Positions 31,801-41,257 of a DNA stretch of 64,000 nt are shown here, piece after piece (positions within the stretch are counted from its first letter, which is position 1; every line of letters starts with the position of its first letter). The stretch is from JAJKIP01 sp037200685 (GTDB lineage: Bacteria; Bacteroidota; Bacteroidia; Chitinophagales; Chitinophagaceae), in contig JBBCIG010000019.1 of assembly GCA_037200685.1 (NCBI GenBank), positions 186,001-250,000 on the forward strand, written 5' to 3'. The notes below the pieces were generated by a model. That model made no database searches, was not told the origin of the DNA, and worked only from the letters and a program-made list of their open reading frames with translations. Made by a program: the position numbers and the translations under genes.

Positions 31801-32004
31801 ATGGTATTAATCAATTGGGTATTAAAATAATGATACAAGCATAACGTTAATTTTTTTCTCTCCAATATTTAATAAGCGGATTTTCTATAGATTAACCAAA
31901 TTAATAACCCGTTATTCGCAATAACAAAAATCCCAACTCATGTTATATCCAATAATAAAATTTAAATTGAGCAAGGTTTTTCTTAATAAAAATTACTACT
32001 AACA

Positions 32005-32343
32005 GTGAAATATCTTTTATTGGTCCTTGCCATTCCTTTATTAAGTGAACAGTGCACCAAATCGAAAAATGGAATACCCGATTGCATTCAGCAAAAAATA
32101 AATGAGATCAAGGCCGAGCCAAAATGGAACCCGCCGGCGCAGGTAGATGAATACATCTACAACAAAAAGCATGTTTATCTTTTCTCCAGTAATTGCTGCG
32201 ACCAGTTCAATATTGCATATGATGAAAATTGTAATGCCATCTGTGCACCGTCAGGCGGCATCGCCGGTCAGGGCGATCGTAAGTGTGCAGATTTTAATAA
32301 AGAAGCAAAATATGTACGCCTGGTCTGGAAAGACGAAAGATAA
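32005..32343 (+). CDS. DUF6970-like small exported protein
   Basis: 112 residues. GTG start with a hydrophobic N-terminus (KYLLLVLAIPLLSEQC) that could be a signal or lipoprotein signal. The mature part has paired cysteines: CIQQKINEIKAEPKWNPPAQV, DEYIYNKKHVYLFSSNCCDQFN and CNAICAPSGGIAGQGDRKC. This pattern matches small Bacteroidota proteins grouped as DUF6970; function unknown. Four or more cysteines suggest disulfides in the periplasm. Confidence 0.65.
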   Translation: MKYLLLVLAIPLLSEQCTKSKNGIPDCIQQKINEIKAEPKWNPPAQVDEYIYNKKHVYLFSSNCCDQFNIAYDENCNAICAPSGGIAGQGDRKCADFNKEAKYVRLVWKDER

Positions 32344-32384
32344 TAAAAGGTATCCTCTTAAAGGGTTTTTATATTACATAAGTA

Positions 32385-32445
32385 TCTTCGAAAAGCAAGG
32401 GCTGTGCATGGACTTCCTCTCCACTTGTGGAGAGGTAAGGTGAGG
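32385..32445. repeat. Short dispersed repeat module
   Basis: 'cttcgaaaagcaagggctgtgcatgg' and 'cctctccacttgtggagaggtaaggtgagg' type modules, between the DUF6970 gene and the convergent SDR gene. Confidence 0.65.
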
Positions 32446-33318
32446 TTACCCATTCACTATCTCTCCCCCATTCGGATGTAAAAACTGTCCGGTCATATAA
32501 CTGGAATCATTGCACGCTAAAAAAGATAACTCGGCGCCACTTCCACTGGCTGACCCGCTCTTTGCAATGGTGCATCGCTTCCATGCTGCGCCGCTTTTTT
32601 CGCTTTGAAACTTGCAGGTATCCAAAGGTGTCCATATCGGCCCTGGTGCTACGCCATTTACACGAATTCCTTTTTTGTGCAAGATTGGAGGAGAGACTTC
32701 TTGTAAAAGAAACGATCGCCCCTTTCGTAGAAGCATAATCTATTAATGCTGCGCTGCCACGGTAAGCTACCACTGAAGATGTATTAATAATACTGCATCC
32801 TTTTTTCATTGACGGCAGGGCGGCCTTTGTGATCCAGAAAAAAGAAAAAATATTCGTTTCGAACGTTTTCATTAATTCTTTTGTAGATAATTCTTCCAGT
32901 TCTTTATTTTCAAAATGAAGCGCTGCATTATTTACTAATATATCCAAGGCGTTTATATTCTTTAATTACTTTTTTTAACCGCATTGACACAATGCTTTTC
33001 TTTAGACAAATCGCCTTTGATCAATAAGCATCTGCGGCCATAAGTGTTTTCAATATTATCTTTTGTTTCTGTCGCATCGCTTGTTTCATTCAGGTAAGCA
33101 ATCGCTACATCAGCGCCTTCTTTTTGCAAACAGCACCGCCACGGCTTTCCCGATGCCGCTGTCGCCGCCAGTAATGAAAGCTATTTTTCCTTTCAATTTA
33201 TCACTGCCTTTCACATTAGGGTAATCAAATACCGGTTGCGGTTTCATGTTCTTTTCCAGCCCCGGCCTTTTTTGATGTGTGGCGGCCGTATTTCTTTTTT
33301 TGCTCCACCTTTTTGCAT
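32446..33318 (-). CDS. SDR family oxidoreductase (general stress protein 39-like), frameshifted
   Basis: NAD(P)-dependent short-chain dehydrogenase of the extended-N-terminus YdaD/YhdF group. N-terminal leader MKPQPVFDYPNVKGSDKLKGKIAFITGGDSGIGKAVA holds the cofactor glycines. Then LDILVNNAALHFENKELEELS, catalytic SSVVAYRGSAALIDYASTKGAIVSFTRSLS (Tyr/Lys) and VNGVAPGPIWTPL. C-terminal YMTGQFLHPNGGEIVNG is typical. About four indels. Related proteins are induced by general or osmotic stress in Bacillus. Restored length is about 290 residues. Confidence 0.85.
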
Positions 33319-33493
33319 GCGGTAATTTATTTCTATATAAGAAAATTATTATACCACATAATGGCCTTAAAATTTAAATTGAAATCACTTATTGAAGGAA
33401 AAAATTCCACATAAATTCATTAACCATTTATTTTTTAAACATTTGGGTGTACGGCATGGATTTTTCAATGTATTTACTGAAGGAAGATATAAT

Positions 33494-33715
33494 ATGAAAT
33501 ACACTGCAGAAAAGATTGCCCCTGTTTTAAAGAATAATAATTTGGCTATCATTAAAAGGATAGATGAAGTGCCCCGTTGGGAAATGAAATTGAAACAAAA
33601 GCAAATGAAGCAACGGGTTGAAAATAAAAATCCCTCAAAGAATCCGTTTGAAAATTGGATAATGCCGGAAGAGCCGCATGGTTATATCAAAGCAAAGACA
33701 AACGATTTTTTGTAA
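33494..33715 (+). CDS. Small hypothetical basic protein
   Basis: 73 residues from ATG 33494 (a TTG start at 33392 would lengthen it to 107). Charged and lysine-rich: EVPRWEMKLKQKQMKQRVENKNPSKNPFENWIMPEEP. No family recognised. It precedes the DUF1328 gene by 15 bases in the same direction. Confidence 0.45.
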   Translation: MKYTAEKIAPVLKNNNLAIIKRIDEVPRWEMKLKQKQMKQRVENKNPSKNPFENWIMPEEPHGYIKAKTNDFL

Positions 33716-33730
33716 TTAAAACTTTAAGTT

Positions 33731-33905
33731 ATGTTACGTTGGGACAGTTATTTTCCTTATAGTCGCTATTGTTGCTGCTGTATTTGGATTTGGTGGAATC
33801 GCAGCAGGCGCTGCCTCTATCGCTAAAATCCTCTTTTTCATCTTTATCGTTTTATTTTTAATATCATTGATAATGGGGCGTTCGATGAAGAGCAGGGATA
33901 TTTAA
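33731..33905 (+). CDS. DUF1328/YtjA-type small membrane protein, frameshifted
   Basis: A short two-span membrane protein often co-induced with stress genes. Corrected reading MLRWTVIFLIVAIVAAVFGFGGIAAGAASIAKILFFIFIVLFLISLIMG is a near-textbook DUF1328 sequence of 57 residues. One extra base near 33743 (cgttggGacag) breaks the frame after MLRW. A clear terminator follows 30 bases downstream. Confidence 0.8.
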
Positions 33906-33934
33906 AATTAATACAGGATACAGACACCACGCAC

Positions 33935-33968
33935 AACCGGTTTGGCCACGAGCAAAACCGGTTTTTTT
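33935..33968 (+). terminator. Rho-independent terminator
   Basis: Stem aaccggttt / aaaccggtt with an 11-base loop, followed by a run of T on the plus strand. It ends the DUF1328 transcript and separates it from the Ku operon. Confidence 0.8.
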
Positions 33969-34043
33969 ATTTAAAAGCAAGCATCCTTCCTTATTAAATC
34001 CGTTTGTGGCACAGGAATTTCATAGGTATAATAAATAAATGTT

Positions 34044-34821
34044 ATGAGAGCAATCTGGTCAGGGGCTATTGTTTTGGCCTCGTCAACATCCCGATAAAAT
34101 TATACAGCGCTGTCCAGGGAAGCGAAATCGACCTCGATATGCTGGATAAACGGGATCATTCCAATATTAAATTTAAACGGGTAATGAGATCACGGGAAAA
34201 GAAGTGGCCTGGGAAAATATAGTGCGGGGATATAAGAATAGATGATCGTTATGTAGTGGTGACAGAAGAGGATTTTTGAAAAAAGCAAGCCCGGAAAAAT
34301 CAAAAATAATAGAGATTGAAGAATTTGTGGATGAAAAAGACATCGACAGCATTTATTACGAGAGCTTCTATTATTTGCAGCCGGAAAAATCTGGCGTGAA
34401 GCCTTATGGTGCTGTTGCGTGATGCATTGAAGAAAACAGGAAAAGTAGGTTTGGGCACTTATGTATTGCGCAACAGGGAAAGCCTGGTACTGATCAAACC
34501 GATTGATGACATACTGATATTAAATAAAATCCGTTTTCCAGCAGGAAATACGTGACCCGGAGGATTAAAGGGCACCTGCCGCAAAAAATAAACCTACCGA
34601 ACTGAAGATGGCTGTGGAATTGATTAACCAATTGTCATCGGACTTCAATATTGCGAAATACAAAGACACCTACTCAGATAAATTATTGAAGCTGATAAAA
34701 GCTAAATCCAAAGGCAAAAAAATTAAGCAGCCGGAAATGCGTGTGGTACATTCCCGCAGCCGCGACCTGAAGGAACAAATTAAAAGCAAGCTTGCACCCT
34801 TCTAAGAAAAAAGCATCCTGA
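34044..34821 (+). CDS. ku: Ku protein for bacterial end joining, frameshifted
   Basis: Homodimeric DNA-end-binding protein of non-homologous end joining. MRAIWSGAIVFGLVNIPIKLYSAVQGSEIDLDMLDKRDHSNIKFKRV (one indel corrected) is the canonical Ku beginning. YVVVTEEDFEKASPEKSKIIEIEEFVDEKDID, YYLQPEKSGVKPYALLRDALKKTGKVGLG and the lysine-rich C-terminus follow. Four or five indels. Restored length is about 258 residues. The stop overlaps the start of the phosphoesterase gene (TGATG), so the two are co-translated. Confidence 0.9.
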
Positions 34822-35411
34822 TGTCATTAACGACTTATAATAAGAAAAGAAAATTTTAAAGAAACCGCCGAGCCGGAGGGCAAGGGCAAAGAGAAGAACC
34901 AATTTCGTTTCGTGGTGCAGCGCCGCCACCAGGCTTCCCGTTTGCATTATGATTTTCGGCTGGAGTTGGAAGGTGTATTAAAAAGCTGGGCTGTTCCCAA
35001 AGGGCCTTCTATGAACCCGGCTGATAAACGACTGGCGGTAATGGTGGAAGATCACCCGGTGAGCTATATAAATTTTAAAGGCAGAATACCGGAAGGTAAT
35101 TATGGCGCAGGCACCGTGGAAGTGTGGGACAAAGGATTGTTTTTCCCTGTGAGTGAAGACCTGGAAAAAATGTCTGAGCGACAGGCATTGCTCGCTTTAA
35201 AAAAAGGCGAACTGAAGATTTTCCCTGAAAGGTGAAAAGCTGGAAGGTGGTTTGTGTTGGTAAGATTAAAAAAAGATGAAAAGAAACTGGCTCCTGATCA
35301 AGCATAAAGATGAATTTTCGGTAACGAAGAAATATGACAGTGAAAGTTTTCAGCTTCTTCAAAAGCACCGAAAAGAAGGCTGCAAAAAGAAAAAGCGCTG
35401 CTAAAAAATAA
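34821..35411 (+). CDS. Stand-alone LigD-type 3'-phosphoesterase domain protein, frameshifted
   Basis: Equivalent to the PE domain of DNA ligase D, which trims 3' ends in end joining. Visible: FRFVVQRRHQASRLHYDFRLELEG (metal-binding His-His-Asp), LKSWAVPKGPS, VMVEDHPVSYINFKGRIPEGNYGAGTVEVWDKG and WLLIKHKDE. It then ends in a Lys/Ala tail (EKKAAKRKSAAKK) and a stop at 35409-35411 in one frame. No adenylation (ligase) domain follows. Three or four indels, so the stop depends on frame choice. About 196 residues. Confidence 0.8.
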
Positions 35412-35419
35412 TTTGCACC

Positions 35420-36314
35420 ATGGCAAAAGATAAGCTGGGTACTTACCAACCTCCATAAAATTATACTGGCCGGATGAAAAATTAACGAAAGGAGACTTGA
35501 TCAATTACTATGAAAAGGTCGCCCCTTTTATTCTTCCTTATTTAAAAAGGCAGGCCGCTTTCATTAAAACGAAATCCGAATGGAATAAAAGATGCAGGTT
35601 TTTACCATAAAGATGCGGGTGTATCGCCCCGGACTGGATGAAGACCGCCGATATTCATGCAGAGTCTACCAATAAGATCGTTCATTACCTGCTTTGTAAT
35701 ACAGTGAAGGATCTTAAGTTTATCGCTAACCTTGGTTGTATAGAAATGAACCCTTGGAATTCTGTTGTCGGTAAACTCGACAAACCTGATTACCTGGTGA
35801 TGGATATCGACCCTTCTGATAAAAATACATTTGAACAAGTAATAGAGGTGGCGCTGGTAATAAAAGAAATTTTAAAGAAAGCTGGTATTACAGGATATTG
35901 TAAAACTTCCGGGGCCAGCGGCCTTCATATATACATTCCCTGCCATAAAAAATACAGCTATGATGAAAGTAAGGGACTTGCGAAAATAATAGCAATACTG
36001 GTAACTGAGCAGTTGCCGAAAATTACAACGATAGAAAGATTATTGAGCAAACGCAAAAAGAACGAAATCTATGTTGACTTTTTGCAAAATAGCAGGGGAC
36101 AAACACTGGCTTCTGCATATAGCGTGAGGCCAAAGCCCGGTGCCATCTGTTTCCACTCCCTTAGATTGGAAAGAAGTGAAACGAGGCTTACATCCTTCTG
36201 ACTTCACCATCAAAAACATTTTGAAACGGGTTTGAGAAAAAAGGTGATCTTTTTAAAGGCGTGTTGGGAAAAGGAATTAATATTCCTAAAGCATTAAAAT
36301 TATTGGGAGAATAG
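35420..36314 (+). CDS. LigD-type polymerase/primase domain protein, frameshifted
   Basis: Archaeo-eukaryotic-primase-like polymerase that fills gaps in Ku-dependent end joining. The ATG at 35420 is 8 bases after the phosphoesterase stop. Corrected start MAKDKLxLTNLHKIYWPDEKLTKGDLINYYEKVAPFILPYLK matches the beginning of LigD POL domains. Active-site DYLVMDIDPSD, TSGASGLHIYIPC, YVDFLQNSRGQTLASAYSVRPKPGA and WKEVKRGLHPSDFTIKNIL follow. Four indels. Restored length is about 297 residues. A ligase domain is absent here too. Confidence 0.85.
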
Positions 36315-36324
36315 ATTTCGAATA

Positions 36325-36390
36325 AAATTGTTGAGTAAAGAACAGGGAAGTTGAAGAGTGCGACGCAACAGGCCGATGCCATGAAATACA
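36325..36390. repeat. Dispersed repeat module
   Basis: 'ttgttgagtaaagaacaggg' and 'gagtgcgacgcaacaggccgatg' type sequences, related to 29590-29640 and 21044-21075. Confidence 0.65.
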
Positions 36391-36460
36391 AAAGTTGGGA
36401 AAATAAATTTTATCTCTAATAAAAGATCAATTCATAGAAAAAACGGTAAGATCCTTCATT

Positions 36461-36768
36461 TTATAAAGCACACAGCAAACAAACATCAGCGCATTCTTTT
36501 AAATCCGCATCGCCTGCATATTTTTTACATTCATGTGCGCATTGAAGGCAATCAAGCAAACAATTGAAAGGGAGATGTTCGAGATCTTCGGGATTACTGA
36601 CAAGCCGCGTTACCACGGCGAAGCAAGCCTTAGCACATATCGTGCAAGCATCAATCAAATCCTCCCTGGGAGAAAAACTGTTTAATTCGCTATGAACACA
36701 AAGATTCACAGAGCAACCAGCCTTTCATACAGGCTTTGATATAACTATCCGTTTGCCTGCTGTATCAT
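36461..36768 (-). CDS. Four-helix-bundle copper-binding protein, frameshifted
   Basis: Cys-rich helical protein of the DUF326/copper-storage type. Starting at the ATG at 36768, two frame corrections give SYIKACMKGWLLCESLC, then DLIDACTICAKACFAVVTRL, FNCLLDCLQCAHECKKYAG and LKECADVCLLCAL. Cysteines spaced three or four apart line the inner faces of the helices. About 102 residues, near the family norm. The ATG is 2 bases after the presumed stop of the upstream gene (36771), so they form an operon. Copper binding is inferred from the family. Confidence 0.75.
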
Positions 36769-36770
36769 CT

Positions 36771-37111
36771 TTAGGCCGTTTTCTTCGTAATGTCTTCTAC
36801 CCGTTGCATGAATGCATGAATTTATTCACTTTCAGATCGGCGTAAGGGCCATAAGCATCTACTAATGTTCCTTTTTCACCATCCGTTGTTTCTATTACAT
36901 ATACAATAGAATTATCTGCGGGATCGCTGGCGCCTTCGAAACGGAAAAAATTAACTACATGTATGTCTTCGGGTGGATACATTTTTTCTTTATGGAGGGC
37001 AAGCAGACCTGTGTCCGTTGCTTTAAAATCTTCTTCAAATCCATCCAGCACCAATTTGTTGAGACATAAAGCCATCGTCTTCATGTCTTCTGTATTTGCT
37101 ACCTGTACCAT
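36771..37111 (-). CDS. Small conserved protein annotated in relatives as PRPP-synthetase-like, one frameshift
   Basis: About 113 residues. MKTMALCLNKLVLDGFEEDFKATDTGLLAL, then YPPEDIHVVNFFRFEGASDPADNSIVYVIETTDGEKGTLVDAYGPYADLKVNKF. Short Bacteroidota proteins of this kind are often labelled phosphoribosylpyrophosphate synthetase, but nothing here resembles the PRPP-binding loop, so the name is doubtful. An indel near 36815 hides the natural end (FMQRVEDITKKTA). It lies directly upstream of the copper four-helix gene. Confidence 0.65.
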
Positions 37112-37184
37112 AATGAACGTTTTTAATTTTACTGAGGATGAGAGAACAAGGCAATGAAAACTTCATTGCCTTGTTGTTTAATCT

Positions 37185-37646
37185 TTATGCAGGTTGCGCA
37201 TCACGCATCCTTTTTATTTTATCATGCGATTTTCTGAGACTGCTTTTTTGTGTAGTGATCAATTCCCTAATTTCTGCAGGAAGATCATTTTCTTTCAATG
37301 CTTCGTCGTATGCTTTTTGAGCAGCGTCTTCGCCATACTCGCAGGCCGCTAAAATCGCCTTGCGGTCTTTACCGGTGAATGTTGCTTTTACATCCATCCA
37401 TGTCCTGTATATTTTTCCTTTCAATGTAGTGCCTTCCGCAGCTTCTTCACCTTTGCGGTTAACATGCGTGGTGAGTTCAGACACATATTGATTGCTTTCC
37501 GAAGCCATATCAGTAAAGAGAGAACGGAGATCAGCATCTTTCGCACTTGTTTCATCAGCCGCTTTTTCATAACCCCTGATACGGTCATTGTTTATCTGGA
37601 TCAGGTCATTCAGCACTTCCGCAGCTTTTTCGTTAGATGATTTCAT
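37185..37646 (-). CDS. DUF2383/PA2169-family four-helix protein
   Basis: 153 residues, intact. Ferritin-like helical protein: EKAAEVLNDLIQINNDRIRGYEKAADE, SLFTDMASESNQYVSELTTHV, GTTLKGKIYRTWMDVKATFTGKDRKAILAACEYGEDAAQKAYDEAL and a basic C-terminal helix. Members are small cytoplasmic proteins with a Glu/His pattern recalling metal-binding bundles and are frequently found in stress clusters. Function unproven. Confidence 0.8.
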   Translation of the reverse strand: MKSSNEKAAEVLNDLIQINNDRIRGYEKAADETSAKDADLRSLFTDMASESNQYVSELTTHVNRKGEEAAEGTTLKGKIYRTWMDVKATFTGKDRKAILAACEYGEDAAQKAYDEALKENDLPAEIRELITTQKSSLRKSHDKIKRMRDAQPA

Positions 37647-37742
37647 AATTGTAAATTTTATGTTTAAACAATAGAATACTTATTGTCTTCACCCTTACAG
37701 TTTAAAAAACCGTACCACTTTGAAAAAAGTGCATTTCTTTTC

Positions 37743-38817
37743 TCAAATACAACGTTTTAGGATTTTCATTAAAAGTTGCTCATCCGGCGTAAGTCCCTTT
37801 GCTTCAATTTTTTGATGACTGGATTCGCCGATATATTTTATCAATTTGTTTTCTTCGTACAATTTTATAAGCTCAGGATGTATATAATATTTCCTGCAAA
37901 TGTTGCGGGTATTGCCCAATTTGGCGCTGACGGCATCCAGCATGTTTGTAACATTTTTCTTTATTTCAGTTTTTGTTGTTGTTTCACCAATTGTTATAAA
38001 ATTTTTTATCGCCTGCAGCGAACCTGCCCAGGTGCGGAAGTCTTTTGCTGAAAAATCATTACCGCCGGCTTCTCTTATGTATTGGTTCACCATCCCGGAA
38101 TCAATGCTCTTTCTTTTTCCTTTGTCTGTATAATATTGAAATAGTTCTTTGCCGGGAATATCCCTGCATTCTTTCACAATGGCGGCCAGTTTTTTATTTT
38201 TCAGGTTGATGGTGTGGTCGACGCCCTTTTTTGCCTTTAAAAGAAAAAATGATCTTATCGCTTTTAATCATCACATGTTTATCCTTCAACGTGGTGAGGC
38301 CGTAAGAGCCGTATAATTTTTCATAGCCATTATTCCCAATGCGGATATAGGTTTGTTCCATCAGGTTAATAGCCGTGGCCAGTACTTTGTTTTCATGCAA
38401 TTCTTTATCGGCGATATCTTTCCTGACTTTTTTTCTTAATTGCGGTAAGGCTTTTCCAAATTCAAACAGGCGATGAAATTTTGTTTCATTACGCAGTTTA
38501 TCCCAATTAGTGTGGTAGCGGTATTGCTTGCGGTGATTCAGATCAGACCCTGTCGCCTGGATATGTCCATTGGCGGAAGGGCTGATCCATACATCGCTCC
38601 AGGATGGCGGGATCGCCAGTTTTCTTATGCGTTCCAATGTCGTGCCATCGGTGACCTTTTTATTTTTTAAAAAATAAGAATATGATTTCCCTTTTTTCAT
38701 ACGGGAAATGCCGGGCTTTTTATCAAGTACATAAATAAGATGCGCCGCCGCCGCCGCTTTCTTATGGTCTTTATCCATTCTTAAAATACCCTTGTGTGAA
38801 ATTTTCTTTTGCTTCAT
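37743..38817 (-). CDS. DNA topoisomerase IB, one frameshift
   Basis: Poxvirus/bacterial type IB topoisomerase that relaxes supercoils through a 3'-phosphotyrosine. Elements: LAIPPSWSDVWISPSANGHIQATGSDLNHRKQYRYH, LIYVLDKKPGISRMKKGKSYSYFL, ATAINLMEQTYIRIGNNGYEKLYGSYGLTTL (catalytic Arg), KDFRTWAGS (catalytic Arg) and NICRKYYIHPELI with the nucleophile Tyr. One indel near 38222 divides it. About 358 residues. Found next to Ku and other repair genes in several Bacteroidota. Confidence 0.9.
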
Positions 38818-39082
38818 ACTTCACCAGTGTTATGCAAAAACTGAACAGGATTATTTTTTCTTTATCTGTAAGAGGTATTTTTAATGAGTTCTTCGAGAGA
38901 AAAAGGGGTTTCTACTACTATAGAAAAAATACTATTCAAAAACATGATATGGGATATTCACATCAACATGTTAATATAATTGGGGAATTAATTTCTCAGA
39001 AGATTACCTGTATCTATTGGCCGCTATCGTTTTATTCATTGGTATCACATTTGAATTATTGTTCTAAGTAAAAATTACCGAC

Positions 39083-39580
39083 ATGACAACCGAGATAACT
39101 ACCACGCCAGACACCAATCTTTATTTCATCCGCGAAAAAATTTATAAGCTGCGCAATGCTATTATGTACAGCATGAGCAACGATCTCATCAAAATGCCTA
39201 ATACTATCGTAACGGCGTTGAAAATCGATGATGAGGGTTGTTTATGGTTTGTATGCAAGGCGCCTGCGCATTATACGGACCAATATGAACAAAGTTTTCC
39301 CGCCCGGTTACATTTTTACAGGAAAGGCATTTTATATTATATGGAAGTGAGCGGAAAGGCCACGATTGTAAAAAATGAAGAAACAGGTGTGGAGGAAAAT
39401 GAGTCAGTGTTATTAATAAAAATGAGCATTAACTGCGTGGAATACACTGAACCGCAAATAAGGAAAAAGACAAAGCTGGATTTGATAGCAGACAACGTTC
39501 AACAATGGATAATGCGTAATGCTGCTTTTTCACGCCACACGAAACCCGTACTTGCAAAACTTCAACAACATAACTCATGA
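39083..39580 (+). CDS. Pyridoxamine 5'-phosphate oxidase-like (GSP26-type) protein
   Basis: 165 residues, intact. Split-barrel flavin-binding fold expected from IVTALKIDDEGCLWFVCKAP, FPARLHFYRKGILYYMEVSGKATIVKNEE and SVLLIKMSINCVEYTEP. Related short proteins (general stress protein 26) bind FMN or FAD; the reaction is unknown. The stop overlaps the ATG of the next gene (ATGA), indicating coupling. The 265 bases upstream (38818-39082) hold no convincing gene, although a short hydrophobic stretch (YLYLLAAIVLFIGITFELLF) is encoded at about 39000-39068. Confidence 0.72.
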   Translation: MTTEITTTPDTNLYFIREKIYKLRNAIMYSMSNDLIKMPNTIVTALKIDDEGCLWFVCKAPAHYTDQYEQSFPARLHFYRKGILYYMEVSGKATIVKNEETGVEENESVLLIKMSINCVEYTEPQIRKKTKLDLIADNVQQWIMRNAAFSRHTKPVLAKLQQHNS

Positions 39581-39957
39581 ACAAATCATTACACTATATT
39601 CAGCAAAAAAGCGAAGCAATCCAGGATGGACTATTACGTTTCCGTGACAAGCAAGGCGACCTCTCGTTGCTGGTGAAAACAAGTTCGAATGAAGAAGATT
39701 CGTCACTTAATTGTATCTTGACTGACCCTGCTGAATGCAAGAAACTAATGAACAGGAAAGTAAACCTGGTGCAAAAAAGGAATGATGATTATTTATATAT
39801 TAGTGGTAAAGTTTCCGCTGAAGTGACAAAAGGATCTAAAATACTTTCCATCCATATTTTAAAAGCCTGCTGGTTTGAAAGAAAATCGAAAGGTGGCGTC
39901 TCCTGGTTGAGCGAAAAATATATTTATGAGAATATGGATGCACTCGCTACCGCCTAA
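39577..39957 (+). CDS. Hypothetical protein coupled to the GSP26-like gene
   Basis: 126 residues, intact, family not recognised. SLLVKTSSNEEDSSLNCILTDPAECKKLMNRKVNLVQKRNDDYLYISGKVSAEV and HILKACWFERKSKGGVSW resemble the strand pattern of the preceding split-barrel protein, so it may be a diverged paralogue or partner subunit. Starts within an ATGA overlap and ends 11 bases inside the convergent oxidoreductase gene. Confidence 0.55.
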   Translation: MNKSLHYIQQKSEAIQDGLLRFRDKQGDLSLLVKTSSNEEDSSLNCILTDPAECKKLMNRKVNLVQKRNDDYLYISGKVSAEVTKGSKILSIHILKACWFERKSKGGVSWLSEKYIYENMDALATA

Positions 39958-41149
39958 AAGAAAAGATATTTTTATACGGGTTATTTTTTTTCAATAATTC
40001 AGCTCTTATTATTTCCGCGGCAATCACACTGAAGGTGATGCCATTTCCCCCAAAGCCTAAGGCAAAGAAAGTATTCGGACGTTGAGGAATACTGCCGATA
40101 TAGGGTAATCCATCTTTTGTAGTTCCGAATGTTCCCGTCCAGGAGAAATCTGTTTTAAAACGAATAGAAGGAAAGAGTTGGGCAAATGATTTTTCCAATG
40201 CCCTTGCTTTTGTACTAATGAGTGCATCTCTTTTTACCGGGTTGGTGAAGTCAACATCTTTACCACCGATTATAATACGGTTATCGGAGGTAGTCCGGAT
40301 ATATAAATAAGGGTCCGCCGTTTCCCAGATCAATGAATTTTTATACCAAAAATCTTTCTGTTCAAATGTTTCACTGGCGATAGCGAATGTAGAATGCAGG
40401 TTTTCTATTTGTTGGGGAATATAGCGTTGCGATTCATAACCACAGGCGATAACCAGCCACCGGGCATGAACCTTATTGTTTTCCGCTGTAATTAACTCCA
40501 CGCCTTTTTTATCATGCCTTATCTTTTCAATTCCGGTGTTATCATAAATCTCCATACCGCCACGCTTGCATTTTTGAAGCATCAGGTGCGTCATTTTATA
40601 TACATCCAGCTCGGCGCCGTCCGCAGATAAAAGCCCAGCTGATTTTTTAAAACCATATTTTTTTTCAATTTGATCAGGCTCGAGCCACTGCAGCGATAAA
40701 CCGTTTTTTTTCCGTATCAAATATTCCTCGTAAAGGGGCATCACATCTTTTTTGAAAGAGGCGAATTGGAAACTGGGTTTTTCCCGGTAAAGTGTTTTAT
40801 CACGCAATTGATGGCATAGCTTGCCTATGGTATAAATAGATTCGCGGCAAAGTAAATAGCTTTCAATAGCATTTTTTTCACCTACTTTTTTTACTAATTC
40901 TCTTAAGGGAACATCAATCTCATATTGTAAAAGCGCCGTACTGGCGGCAGTGCTGCCCATGGCCGCATGGCGACGGTCAAGAACGACAACCTTAAAGCCA
41001 GCATGGTGTAAATACCAGGCAACTAATGCCCCACTGATGCCTGCTCCAATAATAGCGACTTCCGTTCTTATATCTTTTTTAAGGGAAGAAAAATTACTGA
41101 CTATCCCGTGACGTAAGAGCGGGTAAGGGCTGTGCGAACGAAGATCCAT
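39947..41149 (-). CDS. FAD-dependent oxidoreductase of the DAO family
   Basis: About 400 residues, intact from ATG 41149 (MDLRSHSPYPLLRHGIV). FAD motif VAIIGAGISGALVAWYLHHAGFKVVVLDRR, then AAMGSTAASTALLQYEID, GAELDVYKMTHLMLQ and the C-terminal FSWTGTFGTTKDGLPYIGSIPQRPNTFFALGFGGNGITFSVIAAEII, typical of glycine/D-amino-acid oxidase (DadA-like) proteins. The substrate is unknown. A TTG start at 41179 would add ten residues. Confidence 0.82.
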   Translation of the reverse strand: MDLRSHSPYPLLRHGIVSNFSSLKKDIRTEVAIIGAGISGALVAWYLHHAGFKVVVLDRRHAAMGSTAASTALLQYEIDVPLRELVKKVGEKNAIESYLLCRESIYTIGKLCHQLRDKTLYREKPSFQFASFKKDVMPLYEEYLIRKKNGLSLQWLEPDQIEKKYGFKKSAGLLSADGAELDVYKMTHLMLQKCKRGGMEIYDNTGIEKIRHDKKGVELITAENNKVHARWLVIACGYESQRYIPQQIENLHSTFAIASETFEQKDFWYKNSLIWETADPYLYIRTTSDNRIIIGGKDVDFTNPVKRDALISTKARALEKSFAQLFPSIRFKTDFSWTGTFGTTKDGLPYIGSIPQRPNTFFALGFGGNGITFSVIAAEIIRAELLKKNNPYKNIFSFRR

Positions 41150-41257
41150 ATTGGTGAATAATACGAGAATAGTGCCCAATTTGTTTTTTATAAATCTTTT
41201 GCGGCAAAATGACTGCTGGCATTATTTTTTCAATACGAGCTATATAAGCTTAATGAT

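Noticed and set aside
31540..31860. CRISPR array
   Set aside because: The repeated stems are palindromes of differing sequence, with no regular direct repeats or spacers.
1..38300. Large-scale pseudogenisation of the first 38 kb
   Set aside because: All conserved blocks remain in order, essential genes are affected and breaks cluster at homopolymers, so sequence error explains it better.
38818..39082. Small gene between topoisomerase IB and the GSP26-like gene
   Set aside because: Only overlapping short frames are present. The hydrophobic stretch YLYLLAAIVLFIGITFELLF has no in-frame start without assuming an indel.
41205..41225. tggcattattttttca before the lmo0937-type gene as a -24/-12 promoter
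   Set aside because: No GC at the -12 position; the match is mostly T-run.
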